From assembly GCF_031143425.1 (NCBI RefSeq), contig NC_090444.1, positions 62,243,533-62,307,532 of the forward strand: 64,000 nucleotides of DNA. The letters run 5' to 3'. A program made the translations under genes and the position numbers. Below are positions 34,134-45,035 of this stretch, piece by piece (position 1 is the first letter of the stretch; the number at the start of each line of letters is the position of its first letter). The notes below the pieces were generated by a model. The model did not search any database. It was not told the DNA's origin and was given only the letters and a program-made list of their open reading frames with translations. The DNA is from Pleurodeles waltl. Its lineage: Eukaryota > Chordata > Amphibia > Caudata > Salamandridae.

Positions 34134-35439
34134 AGCACAAACTACTCCCAGCTGTAAAGCAAAAGCTCCAGCCATGAGAGAGCTTAAAGAGACATTGAAT
34201 GGAGGAAGAGGTTATGGTTTTGCCCCCCTTCCAATCTAGTACGGGGACCTGAAGGATGAACTGGACAGAAAGAGCACAGTGTGCTGAACATTTTGGTGGT
34301 GGTCCCATCACCCTAGGACTACCACAGGCTGAGTTATGGGTAAAAATGTGTTGTAAAAGGAATGCCCCGCAAAGCATTATGGGGGAGTTTCTCTAGTGAA
34401 TATTGTAGTATCAGCTATCCTGCTGAGCTGTAGAGAGCCGCGTTGGGGGTTTCCCTTGTGTTTTTTCTATTTAAAAGGCACCAGTTTGTATATTTTTCAA
34501 CTGCTAAATTTGGGAATACTTTAGGAATGGGGCTGAAAATTTAACCAGTGCTCAAATAAAGAGCTCCAATCTTCTGGTCTAAATTCACGCTATATAACAC
34601 TGCAAAAAAATAAATAAAAAAGAATCCCTCTCCAGCTTGCAACATTTGTCGGGCACAGACACTGCAAAGAAACAGCGAGATCCTAGAGAAAGAAATCACA
34701 TACTGCCGTGAGCACAAAGTGGAGAAACAAAAGAAAAATTTGTTGCACTGAGACTAATGTATGTGGTCGATCGTGCAATAATCCATGTAACAGGGTCAGT
34801 CTCCAAAGCTGTAACAAAACATTTCAAGGCTAGACAAAACTAAAGCATTTACCTAACAAACCAAAGAAATTTTGAAAGGCAGGCCAAGGAAGGAATGAAA
34901 GTGATGGGTGTGTGATGGGCGTGGTGAAAACCCACAGAAGTAGATTACAGCAGGTCGAAACAGCGCATGCATGCTACCTAGGCGTGACCTAAAAAATGCA
35001 GTTGCTCCTCCTAGGGGGTGTTTTTAAAAAAAGGATACTGTAAAGGAGTGTTGAAGAGAAAAATAAGGCATGAGTCTCAGATAGAAGGAAAATAAGACCC
35101 ATCCTGAGGCAAGAGAGCTGCAGCCAAGTGAAGAAATGGTAGCTGTGTCAAGAAATTGCAGAGTGGCCGTCTTCAGAAAGCAAAAAGGCATGTGACTGAA
35201 GAGATGCCCTTGTAATGCAGCTGTCTAGGATGTGAGCGCTCAAGCCAGAGAACAATAAAGAAAAAAATGGGAAGTGGAAGCCGCACCACCAATCACAAGC
35301 AGTCAAAGTCCCAAAGAAGTAGAGTGCGCCTCTGAAGAGATATTTCCGCTAGGACCATTTTGCAGGCCCACAAGCACATACAGGACAGTGCACAACAGTG
35401 AAGGGATTCAAACGAAAGCTGATGTTAGGTTAAAAAGAA
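34134..35439. other. Unassigned sequence with an LTR-like patch
   Basis: No gene. Around 34440-34660 there is ctatttaaaaggc followed by caaataaagagc, spaced like a promoter and poly(A) signal in a short LTR. No second copy is in the window, so this stays a guess. Confidence 0.3.
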
Positions 35440-35660
35440 TAACCTTATACCACCACTCACAGACAATAATATGGCCATCATTATGACCGGTCAGGGTTAA
35501 TATGGTGGTAGTACTGCCAACAGGCTGGCGGTACATGCCGCCATATTGTGAGATTGGCAGGTTGGCTGTAGCCAATCCGCCACTTCTCCACTCTTATCGC
35601 AATGGCGGTATGAGCCGCTGGGCCGGAGATGTCTTAAGTAGACTTAAGGGGAATTGCTTC
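35440..35660. mobile_element. Possible palindromic non-autonomous DNA element
   Basis: Several complementary phrases around atggtggtagtactgccaac, gcggtacatgccgccatat and aatggcggtatgagccgc can fold back on each other. The composition resembles the MITE at 15884. Boundaries and target duplication could not be fixed. Confidence 0.3.
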
Positions 35661-35686
35661 CAGTTATCTGGTAGCATGATCCACTC

Positions 35687-36337
35687 CTACAGGTATGTAC
35701 TGATTCCCTGAGCCTGTGGGTGGCTCAAGTGGACCCATAATGTCCACACCAACCCTTTCAAAGGGAACCCCCACCACAGGAATTGGAATGAGGTGGGGAT
35801 TTGTGTGGCCACCTGCCTTGCCACTGGCTTGGCAGGTGACACAGGATTACAAAACTCCTTCACCTTCTTGGACATATTGGGCCAATAGAAGTGGTTGACA
35901 GCCCTACTCCATGTTTTTGTTTGTCCCAGGTGCCCAGCTAGGGGGGTGTCATGGGCCAAAGTTTGGATAAACTCCCTAAACTGCTGAGGCAATACCACTC
36001 TCCTGGTTGCACCAGGTTTGGGGTCTCCGGCCTCAGTGTAAAGGAGTTCATCTTCCCAATAGACCCTGTGGGAGCCACTGATATCTCCCTTCTCCTGCCC
36101 AGTAGCTTGCTGCCTCAGGCCTTCAAGAGTGAGACAAGTCTTTTGTGCCTGGCACAGCTGTTCCCTCGAGTGTCCCTCTGGGCCCAAGAGCTCTACCTGG
36201 TAACAATCCAGCTCCATGGACTCAGTTCCCTCAGCGGATAAGACATCTTCCTGAGAAGAGAGGTCTTGTTTCTTGTGCTGCTCAGAAGGTGGTCCCCCAG
36301 TCTTCTTGCCTTTTCTCATAGAAGGTTGGGACATCAT
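35687..36337 (-). pseudogene. Ty3/gypsy integrase fragment (zinc-binding region)
   Basis: Open for 216 codons on minus. It contains LPQQFREFIQTLAHDTPLAGHLGQTKTW and HFYWPNMSKKVKEFC, the His-His-Cys part of the integrase zinc domain. A degraded stretch follows where the core (GVDIMGPL-type) should begin. The expected catalytic D,D-35-E core is not present before the truncation at about 35687. Confidence 0.8.
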
Positions 36338-36363
36338 TTAAGGCTGCATCACTTCTTTTTCAC

Positions 36364-37125
36364 CTATGCTCCGCTCTGTGCTCTTATTTTTAAACATACA
36401 AGTTCAGGGATACCCAGCATGGATGCATGGGGTTTGAGTCCTACCTGAGCCCATGCTGAGGACTCCAGATCATTCCATAGCAAGCATTCTGCTGAGACTG
36501 CAGAAGAGACCACTACCTGTTTCAGGCCAGTAACCCCTCCCCATTCTAAGGTCACCATAGCCACAGGATGGACCTTAGTTACTTTGTGAACATGAGTAAC
36601 TGGATATGTTTGTTCAGCCAAATACTGTCCTAGGGAAGCCAGTTTCGATGTCACCATGGTGACACTGGCATCTGAATCCCTCAGGGTTTCTACCTTTGTG
36701 CCATTAATTAAAAGGTGCTGTCTGTTTGTTTGCATATTACGGGGCCAAACAGAAAGTGTGGCGACATCTACCCCACCCTCAGAGACTAAAGTAGCTTCAG
36801 TGTAAACCTTGATTTGCTCTGGGTACGCTGTTGATCCCACCTGGAGACTGACCAGAACAGTACTAATTGGAGCAGTGCTAGTGAGATTCTTTTTGGGACA
36901 CGCCAAGTCTCTAGTTTGGTGTCCATGCCGTTTACAGTTGTGACACCAAGCCATTTTGGGATCAAGGCTTTTATCCTTGTACCCATTAGAGGACTGTAAA
37001 GAGGCTCGGAGCCCACCCTCCTGTGCAGGGTTTTGGAGCCCTTGTGAAGACTCTTTGCTTTTTGACCTTAGGTGTCTCCCCACCCTTACCCTGGGGAGAC
37101 TCTGTAACCCCTTTCTTTTGGTCAC
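36364..37125 (-). pseudogene. Ty3/gypsy zinc knuckle and protease fragment
   Basis: Early in this 253-codon frame is CHNCKRHGHQTRDLAC, a C-x2-C-x4-H-x5-C knuckle (the usual spacing has four residues before the last Cys). About 90 residues further is LRDSDASVTMV, a decayed aspartic protease motif ('LRDTGAS'), in which the Thr-Gly is changed to Ser-Asp. Normally this frame would lead into RT; here it runs into the deletion before 36337. Confidence 0.75.
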
Positions 37126-37199
37126 CCCGAGTGGAAGTCTTGCTCACCCTAATCTTGACCCAATAGACTGCCTTCTTTCCCAATTCTTGGGGAGAAATT

Positions 37200-38121
37200 G
37201 AACCTAGGTCTACCAGATATTGATGCAGCTTGTCATTGAAGCAGTTGTTCTTTCATAAACAAATTATAAAGCCCATCATAGTCATGCACTCCACTGCCAG
37301 TAATCGAACTATCTAGCGTTTTTCACTGAGTAGTTTACAAAATCAACCTATGACTGGCTTGAGGTTTTTTGAGCCCCCCTGAACCTAATTCTATACTCCT
37401 CAGTGGTGAATCCAAAGCCCTCACCCAGGGTAGCCTTCATGCTGTCATAGGATTCAGCATCTGCACCAGTGAGCATGAGGAGTCTATCCCTACACTTACC
37501 AGTAAACAGTTCCCAAAGGAGAGCCTCCCAATGAGATTTGTTTAGTTTTCTGGTTGTGCTAGCTCTCTCAAAAGATGTGAACCATTTGGTGATATCAACA
37601 CCTTCATATTTAGAGACAATCTCTTTGGGGATTTGTAGGACATCAGGACTGCTCTCTGACCCTATTTAGATTGCTGCCACCATGGATGGGTGCTAAGCCC
37701 ATTTCTGCTCTCTCCCTCTCTATAGCTAGGAACTGTTGCTCCAAAGCTAATCTTTTGGCCATCCTTCAGTGAGGCTGCCCTCAATGTTCCCAGAGGAGCT
37801 GGGCTTCCCTGTGGAAGATCCAGGTCCTGTGAGCACTATCCTTGGAGATAAGGGTCTTGGGGCTCTGATCTCCCTAGTTAGGTGAGGAGGGGGAAGTTCA
37901 TCCTCCTCATCTCCAACATCTTCCCTATCTAAGGGGAGCTCTTCCTCCTCAGCAGGGTGGTCCCTGGTGTACTCTGCCAAGAGCTCTTGGAGCTTGACCT
38001 TGGTAGGGTTAGAACCTGTTCTAATATTTTTCAGCTTACAGAGGGACTTTAACTCTCCCATCCCTAGATGGAGGTAAGGGGTGAGGTTGAGTTCCACAAC
38101 CATTTCCTCTGAGCTGCTCAT
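37200..38121 (-). pseudogene. Ty3/gypsy gag, broken
   Basis: The minus frame 38121-37747 begins MSSSEEMVVELNLTPYLHLG with an LKSLCKLKNIRTGSNPTKVKLQELL-like helix pair, typical of the start of gag in this gypsy group. Acidic and proline-rich linkers follow. After a frame break near 37740 the capsid-like core can be read (KYEGVDITKWFTSFERAS, then WEALLWELFTGKCRDRLL) down to about 37350. Stops then appear. Confidence 0.7.
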
Positions 38122-38391
38122 TATGTTACTAAAGTTGGGGATTATTTGTAGAAACTAAAAACGAATTCTAGTTACTAACCATTAACTTAAAATAATGTTT
38201 AAATCTAAAATGAAATGCTAAAAGGGACTTAACTGAGGCCCTAGCAGGACTTAAAAAAAGAAATTTAGAAACATTTGTACAATTTAAAAAGTGAGTTACT
38301 AAAGGCAATTTTGGAATTTAGTCGTGTGATCAGGTATTGGCTGAGTAGTCCAGCAAATACAAAGTTGTAGACACCACCACTGATCCACAAA

Positions 38392-40991
38392 TGTAGGAAG
38401 CTACCTCAATATATACTATATCAAAATGAGATATAGTGTGCACAGAGTCCAGGGGTTCCCCAGAGGCTTAACAGAGGCTAAAGTAGATAATACTAATGCT
38501 CTTTTTTGGTAGTGTGGTTGGGCAGTTAGGCTTATCAGAGGGTAGTGCAAAGCATTTGTTATACACACAGGCATAATGAAGCACACTCTCAATGACTAAC
38601 TCCAGGCCAATTGTTTTTATATAACAAAACTAGATTTTGTTACTTTATTTCCAGAACCACAAGATTCAAGTTGCAGGTAAGTACATTTGCAAGTAAGTAT
38701 CCAAAATATGTATCAATACCACTTTGTTTCAAAATGGCAAGTTATACTGTTTTTGAATAAATAGCAATGATCTGTTTTAAAAGTTGACTGCAATTTTCAG
38801 AAACAGTTCTGGGGGAAGAAAAGTTAGCACAGTTTTGAGATAAGTATGAGACTTACAATTCCAGTCTCTGGGGGTTAGGATGTCCACAGGGTGGGGTTCA
38901 AGTTAACCTCAAACACCCACCACCAGCAACACCAGGCCGGCCGGGTGCAGAGGTCAAAGTTGAGGTCGTTTTGACATGGACTCCTATGGAGCCTGGGGCC
39001 ATTCGGAATCAGGCCTGCTTGCAGGTACATAGCTGCGTCTCTGGAGGGCAAACCAGGGGGGTTTAGAGGAGCCCCCGGGGGGCCACAGGTCAGCACCAAA
39101 CACAACCTCAGCGGCGACCGGGTGCAGGATGTAAACACAGCACCAGACTCCCAATGCTTTCCCGTAGGGGGATCCCAGGGGTCACAAAGATGCTGCAAAT
39201 GGGTTGGTTCAGGGAAACCAAAGGTTGGACAAGGAGGAGGGCCACTTGCCGATGTTGCTGCACCAAAGGTCAGATTCCCCACGGTCAGAGGGCTGCAGGT
39301 GAAGGGGTACCTTTTGGCATTTGGAATCTTCGTCTGGTTCTGTGGCAGTCAGGGGAGGTCCTCCGGATTCAGGCTGAAGGAGTCATCATGTAGGACAGAA
39401 GGGGACAACCCAGGGTGGGCACTTGCTCAGAATCACCTGGGCACCAGTTCTAGCCATTTGGACCACCTGGACATGGGCCGTGGGCGTCGGGTACAGAGTG
39501 GATATGACTTGCGGATCTGGGTAGGCTCTGGAGTCCTTGGATGATGTTTCTTCTTGGACAAGGCCGCTGTCCACAGGAGTTCTTGGTCCTCTGGGGTGCA
39601 GGCAGTCCTCTTTAGGCTTTTCAGAGGTTGCTGGTCCTGCAGGATGAGTCGCCTTCTTTAAGCAGGGCTTTAGAAGCTGGAGACAGGCCGGTAGGGCTAG
39701 GGCCAAGTCAGTTTGCGTCTTCAGTCTTCTCTGCCGGGGGGGTCTCAGCTTTCTTCTTGTGAGGTCACCACAAATCTGATGAGCTAGGTTCAGGGGAGCC
39801 CTTAAGTCCTGGATTTAGGAATGTTACAGGGATCAGAGAGCAGTAGACAATGGCTACTGTCCCTGAGGGTGACTACACCCTTCCAGTCTCCACTCCCTTT
39901 TGGGAGGGCAACCCAGACCTAACCCTATTGGTCCCTGTCCTCCAAACCAAGATGGAGGATTTTGCAAGGAGGGGGTCACTTCAGCTCTGCACATCTTAGG
40001 GGTGGTCCCAGCTGAAGTGGTCACTCCTCCTTGTTTTCCCTAATTTTCCCGTCTGACTTACCGCCAAAAGTGGGGCTTTGTCTGGGAGGCAGGCACCTCC
40101 ACTAGCTGGAGTGCCCTGGAGCACTGTAACAGAATGCCTGAACCTTTGAGGCTCACTGCCAGGTGTTACAGTTCCTGCAGGGGGAGTTGTGAAGCACCAA
40201 GTGCAGGCTTTGTTTCTGGCCACAGAGAGCACAAAGGCTCTTACTCTATGTGGTCAGAAACTCGTCTGGAAATGGCAGGCTGGCACAGACTGGTCAGTTC
40301 AGCCCTAGACCTTTGGCTAAAATACAGGGGGCATCTCTAAGTTGGGCTCAAGGTGCATTTTTCAAAAATCCAACACTGGCATCAGTGTGGGTTTATTGTG
40401 CTGGGAAGTTTGATTTTGGAGCTGTGGAGTTTGAAATGACAAACTCCCAACCCATATACTTTATCTGGCCACACTGCACTTACAATGTCTAAGAATGGAC
40501 CTAGACACTGTAGGGGCATATTGTTCATGCAGCAATGTCCTCACATGTGGTATGGTGCACCCTGCCTTAGGGCTATAAGGCCTGCTAAAAGGGTGACTTA
40601 CCTATGCCACAGGAAGTGGTTTGTGGGCATGGCACCCTGAGGGGAGTGCCATGTCGACTTTGTCTTTTTCTCCCCACTGGCACACACGAGCTGCAAATGC
40701 AGTGTGCATCTACTTGGTGAGGGTCCCCCAGGGTTGAATAATACATGCTGCGGCCCTTGGGAACCTTACCTAGCCACAGGGTCCTTGGTACCATGGGTAC
40801 CTTTTACAAGGGACTTAACTGTGTGCCAGGGGGGTGCTAATTATGGAAACAATGGTACAGTTTTAGAGAAAGAACACTGGTGCTGGGGCCTGGTTAGCAG
40901 GGTCCCATCACACACTCTCGGTCAAGTCAGCATCAATATCAGGCAAAAGGTGTGAGGGGAGTAACCATGTCAAAAGGGGCACTTTCCTACA
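38392..40991 (-). repeat. Giant LTR (2,600 bp) of the gypsy element
   Basis: On minus it starts TGTAGGAAAGTGCCCC at 40991 and ends AGCTTCCTACA at 38392. This gives TG...CA ends and an 8-bp inverted repeat TGTAGGAA/TTCCTACA. It lies directly upstream of gag. LTRs of this size are unusual outside large amphibian genomes. The internal sequence has no coding potential; a TATA box and poly(A) site could not be placed with confidence. Confidence 0.8.
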
Positions 40992-41196
40992 GTACCATTG
41001 GTACCTTTTACAAGGGACTTAGCTGTGAGCAAGAGGTGTGCCAATTGTGGAAACAATGGTACAGTTTTAGAGAAAGAACACAGGCGCTGGGGCCTGGTTA
41101 GCAGGATCCCAGCACACTGTCAGTCAAGTCAGCATCAATATCAGACAAAAAGTGTGGGGGGTAGGTAACCATGCCAAAAGGGGCACTTTCCTTCAC
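40992..41196 (-). repeat. Second partial copy of the LTR start (205 bp)
   Basis: Closely similar to 40787-40991, with shared phrases ggtaccttttacaagggactta and ggaaacaatggtacagtttt. It ends in a mutated version of the LTR terminus (ccttcac instead of cctaca). It is either a tandem duplication of the LTR start or the stump of another LTR. It abuts the DIRS recombinase fragment at 41197. Confidence 0.75.
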
Positions 41197-41198
41197 AC

Positions 41199-41489
41199 CT
41201 AGCCAATAAAGAGCTGATCATCCACCTGAAACTCTTTGGTACGATCAAGGTAGAATGCCAGTGCTCTTTTTAGGTCCAGGCAGTGGAGTCTCTCCTTTTC
41301 CTTAGAAGGAAGCACCACTTTGTCAAGATAGATGGTGAGGTATGGAGGCTTAGATGACAAGACCTGCAGCTCACTCACCTTGTGGGCAGAGGTAATGGGC
41401 TCAAGAAAAGCCATTTTCAGGGTCAGGAGTCTTAGAGGACAATTGTGTAGGGTCTCAAAAGTAGCACACAGAAGAAAAGGGTAAGGCCC
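41199..41489 (-). pseudogene. DIRS tyrosine recombinase, middle segment
   Basis: The minus translation includes SAHKVSELQVLSS, the region around the first catalytic Arg in DIRS recombinases, where 'RVSEL' is usual. The Arg appears here as Lys. LDLKRALAFYLDRTKEF and DQLFIG follow, conserved in vertebrate DIRS elements. The C-terminal catalytic residues are absent because the sequence ends at the LTR stump. Confidence 0.75.
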
Positions 41490-41500
41490 TTAACCCCTTC
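41490..41500 (+). repeat. piggyBac left terminal inverted repeat with TTAA target
   Basis: TTAACCCCTTC, exact inverted match to 55187-55197. TTAA is the target tetranucleotide duplicated by piggyBac transposases. Confidence 0.88.
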
Positions 41501-41920
41501 TGTGCCGCGGACGTAGTGGTTACGTCCCGCGGCACAGTGCTGCTGTGCCGAGGACGTAACCACTACGTCCTCGGCACACAGCCCAGAGGGAGCGCTCTCG
41601 CTCCCTCTGTGTGCTTCCCCCCACCCCCCCAAAGTCAGGGATGGAAGGGGAAGCCCTTCCCCTTCCACCCCCGACCCCCCCACCCCCCCATAATGACGTC
41701 AGCGCGCGATCGCGCGCTGACTTCATTATGGGGATTTCGCCGCACAGGAAGCCATTTGCTTCCTGTGCGGCGACGAGGAAAGAGGTGAGTTCCTCTTCCC
41801 GGTGGGTGGGGGGTTTGGGCTAAAGAGGCACCGGGGGAAAGGAAAGGCTTTTCCTTTCCCCCGGTGTCTCTTTGAGCATTCCTGCTGCCCGATCGCATTG
41901 CGATCGGGCAGCAGGAATGC
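41501..41920. repeat. Ladder of back-to-back palindromes at the piggyBac left end
   Basis: Eight palindromes of different sequence nearly fill 420 bp. 41501-41536: 15-bp arms, one bulged C. 41544-41578: perfect 15-bp arms, and inverted relative to the first. 41584-41609: 11-bp arms. 41643-41666: 11-bp arms. 41686-41733: 23-bp arms, one mismatch. 41737-41773: perfect 16-bp arms. 41822-41873: 24-bp arms, one mismatch. 41876-41920: perfect 22-bp arms around a single base. Each would extrude as a hairpin or cruciform. The arms share little sequence except in the first pair, so this is not one repeat copied many times. Confidence 0.93.
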
Positions 41921-41939
41921 CCACTAGACACCAGGGATT

Positions 41940-44525
41940 TGTTTTTTTTGTTGTTTGCTCGTGTTTCTTGCTGGCGGGGAGCGGCCCCTTGGGCAAGGGT
42001 CGCTCCCCTTGTGGGGGCAATTAGTTACGGCCATTTCTGCCCCCCTTGGGGGCAGATTGGCCTACTTTTTAGGCGGATCTGCCCCCAAGGGGGGCAGAAA
42101 CCACTGGATCACCAGGGATTTATATTTTCTGTGCAGGTATGTTGGGAGGGGGTGCCCCCTTGGGCAAGGGGCGCCCCCCCCAAGGGGGCAGAGAACTGTT
42201 GGCCATTTCTGCCCCCCTTGGGGGCAGATCGGCCTATTTTGTTTAGGTCCATCTGCCCCCAAGGGGGGCAGAAGCCACTTAGGCACCAGGGATTGTGTGT
42301 GTAGTGGATGGGGGGGCGCCCCCTTGGGCAAGGGTCGCTCCCCTTTGGGGGGCATGTCTTTTAGGGCCATTTCTGCCCCCCTTGAGGGCAGATCAGCCTA
42401 TTATTTTTAGGTTGATCTGCCCCAAGGGGGGCAGAAACCACTAGAACGCCAGGGATGTTTTTTTATGTGTTTATTTTTGTGGGGGGGCGTCCCCTTGGGC
42501 ACGGGGCGCCCCCCCAAGGGGGGCATTGACCTGTTGGCCATTTCTGCCCCCCCTGGGGGCAGATGGGCCTATTTTTCTAGACCCACCTGCCCCCAAGGGG
42601 GGCAGAAGCCACGTAGACACCAGGGATAGTGTGTGTGTGTGTGTGTGTTAGTGGATGGGGGGGGGCTTGGGCAAGGGTCGCCCCCCACTTTGGGGGCACA
42701 TGTACCCAGGCCATTTCTGCACCCCTTGGAGACAGATCAGCCTATTATTTTTAGGCTGATCTGCCCCCAAGGGGGGCAGAAACCACTAGAACGCCAGGGA
42801 TTTTTTTTTATGTGTTTATTTTTGTGGGGGGGGCGTCCCCTCGGGCACGGGGCGCCCCCCCAAGGGGGGCATTGACCTGTTGGCCATTTCTGCCCCCCCT
42901 GGGGGCAGATGGGCCTATTTTTCTAGACCCACCTGCCCCCAAGGGGGGCAGAAGCCACGTAGACACCAGGGATAGTGTGTGTGTGTGTGTGTGTTAGTGG
43001 ATGGGGGGGGGCTTGGGCAAGGGTCGCCCCCCACTTTGGGGGTACATGTACCCAGGCCATTTCTGCACCCCTTGGAGACAGATCAGCCTATTATTTTTAG
43101 GCTGATCTGCCCCCAAGGGGGGCAGAAACCACTAGAACGCCAGGGATTTTTTTTTATGTGTTTATTTTTGTGGGGGGGCGTCCCCCGGGCACGGGGCGCC
43201 CCCCCAAGGGGGGCATTGACCTGTTGGCCATTTCTGCCCCCCCTGGGGGCAGATGGGCCTATTTTTCTAGACCCACCTGCCCCCAAGGGGGGCAGAAGCC
43301 ACGTAGACACCAGGGATAGTGTGTGTGTGTGTGTGTGTTAGTGGATGGGGGGGGGCTTGGGCAAGGGTCGCCCCCCACTTTGGGGGCACATGTACCCAGG
43401 CCATTTCTGCACCCCTTGGAGACAGATCAGCCTATTATTTTTAGGCTGATCTGCCCCCAAGGGGGGCAGAAACCACTAGAACGCCAGGGATTTTTTTTTA
43501 TGTGTTTATTTTTGTGGGGGGGTGTCCCCTTGGGCACGGGGCGCCCCCCCAAGGGGGGCATTGACCTGTTGGCCATTTCTGCCCCCCCTGGGGGCAGATG
43601 GGCCTATTTTTCTAGACCCACCTGCCCCCAAGGGGGGCAGAAGCCACGTAGACACCAGGGATAGTGTGTGTGTGTGTGTGTGTGTTAGTGGATGGGGGGG
43701 GGCTTGGGCAAGGGTCGCCCCCCACTTTGGGGGCACATGTACCCAGGCCATTTCTGCACCCCTTGGAGACAGATCAGCCTATTATTTTTAGGCTGATCTG
43801 CCCCCAAGGGGGGCAGAAACCACTAGAACGCCAGGGATTTTTTTTTATGTGTTTATTTTTGTGGGGGGGCGTCCCCTTGGGCACGGGGCGCCCCCCCAAG
43901 GGGGGCATTGACCTGTTGGCCATTTCTGCCCCCCCTGGGGGCAGATGGGCCTATTTTTCTAGACCCACCTGCCCCCAATGGGGGCAGAAGCCACGTAGAC
44001 ACCAGGGATAGTGTGTGTGTGTGTTAGTGGATGGGGGGGGGCTTGGGCAAGGGTCGCCCCCCACTTTGGGGGCACATGTACCCAGGCCATTTCTGCACCC
44101 CTTGGAGACAGATCAGCCTATTATTTTTAGGCTGATCTGCCCCCAAGGGGGGCAGAAACCACTAGAACGCCAGGGATTTTTTTTTATTTGTTTATTTTTG
44201 TGGGGGGGCGTCCCCTTGGTCACGGGGCGCCACCCCAAGGGGGGCATTGACCTGTTGCCCATTTCTACACCCCCTGGGGGCAGATGGGCCTATTTTCTTA
44301 GGCCCACCTGCCCCCAAGGGGGCAGAAGCCACTTAGGCACCAGGGATAGTGTTGTGTGTGTTTTTTTTGTTTTTTTTTGTTTGAGGGCTGTCCCCTTTGG
44401 CAAGGGTCGCTCTCCATGGGGACACAGTACTAAAGGTATTTTCTGGCTTCCTTGGGGCAGACAGGCCTATTTTTTTAGTAGGCCCATCTGCCCCTATGAC
44501 AGAATCCACTTAGGCACCAATTTCT
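41940..44525 (+). repeat. Hairpin satellite array, ~172-bp monomers in a ~345-bp dimer
   Basis: About 15 monomers. Each holds an inverted repeat of about 30-bp arms (tttctgccccccttgggggc ... gcccccaaggggggcagaaa) around an AT-rich loop. Each also has a second short hairpin of G/C runs (gggggggcgtcccc / cggggcgccccccc). From about 42600 the unit is a dimer of two diverged monomers. One carries a (TG)n run followed by gttagtggatggg, with copies at about 42626, 42975, 43319, 43666 and 44011, steps of 341-349 bp. Open frames here arise from composition and periodicity and are not genes. Confidence 0.92.
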
Positions 44526-45035
44526 AAAATGTTTGATGGTGGGGTGTTTGTCAACTGAAGAAGTCTTTGCATTTGTGATAAAAAAAAAATTCCTCCTTTT
44601 TGTTCTACTTCAAAGCTTTTGCTTTATTTGCTGTGGCTCCTTGCGGTTTTGGCGGTGGTTGACCTGCAGTTTGCACAGTTGCATGTTTTAGGTAAGTAAA
44701 AACAATTTACTCCAAAGGAGTATTGTTGCCATGCATGAATGACATGTTTGTAGGGGGTGTACTAAATGCAGGATTGTGTGTGAAATTGTCCTTAGGTTTG
44801 TGCACAATGATATTTGTTTTGTCTTATTTCTAATTTGCCTTTCTTTCTTTCTTTTTAGTGGGATATCATTGGTGATTGCTGTGTAGTTGCTGGTGAATCA
44901 AGCTTTTTCAGGCAAGTGAGCGGTATAGTTTTTGAGTTTGTAACTCTTACTAACAAAGCTACACTTTGTTACTTGTCTTACACAGTGCTGGTTGTTGGTG
45001 GTGAATTTGTCCAGTTAATTTTAGCAGGAGAGATC
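44526..45035 (+). promoter_or_regulatory. 5'UTR of the piggyBac transposase with a probable intron
   Basis: A strong donor (aggtaagtaa, GT at 44692) and a strong acceptor (ttctttctttctttttag, AG at 44857-44858) bracket a 167-bp intron. The acceptor lies 178 bases before the transposase ATG. The promoter would lie upstream, around 44540-44690. No TATA box was assigned. Confidence 0.6.

Larger units (their letters stand above)
35687..40991 (-). mobile_element. Ty3/gypsy element with a 2.6-kb LTR, RT deleted, 3' truncated
   Basis: On minus the order is LTR (40991 to 38392), gag (38121 to about 37200), zinc knuckle and protease (37125 to 36364), then integrase (36337 to 35687). Reverse transcriptase and RNase H are missing between protease and integrase. 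The element stops inside the integrase core, and no 3' LTR follows. It cannot move on its own. Confidence 0.85.

Noticed and set aside
35274..35711. Short plus-strand ORFs of 69-70 codons as genes
   Set aside because: They overlap a palindromic repeat-like stretch and the end of the gypsy fragment; no motif support.
41501..44525. CRISPR-like array
   Set aside because: Palindromic repeats are contiguous, without unique spacers of constant size, and the context is a eukaryotic transposon.
41939..44527. Gly/Pro-rich ORFs such as the 170-codon frame at 44015-44527
   Set aside because: Caused by the G/C-run hairpin array; composition explains the open frames.
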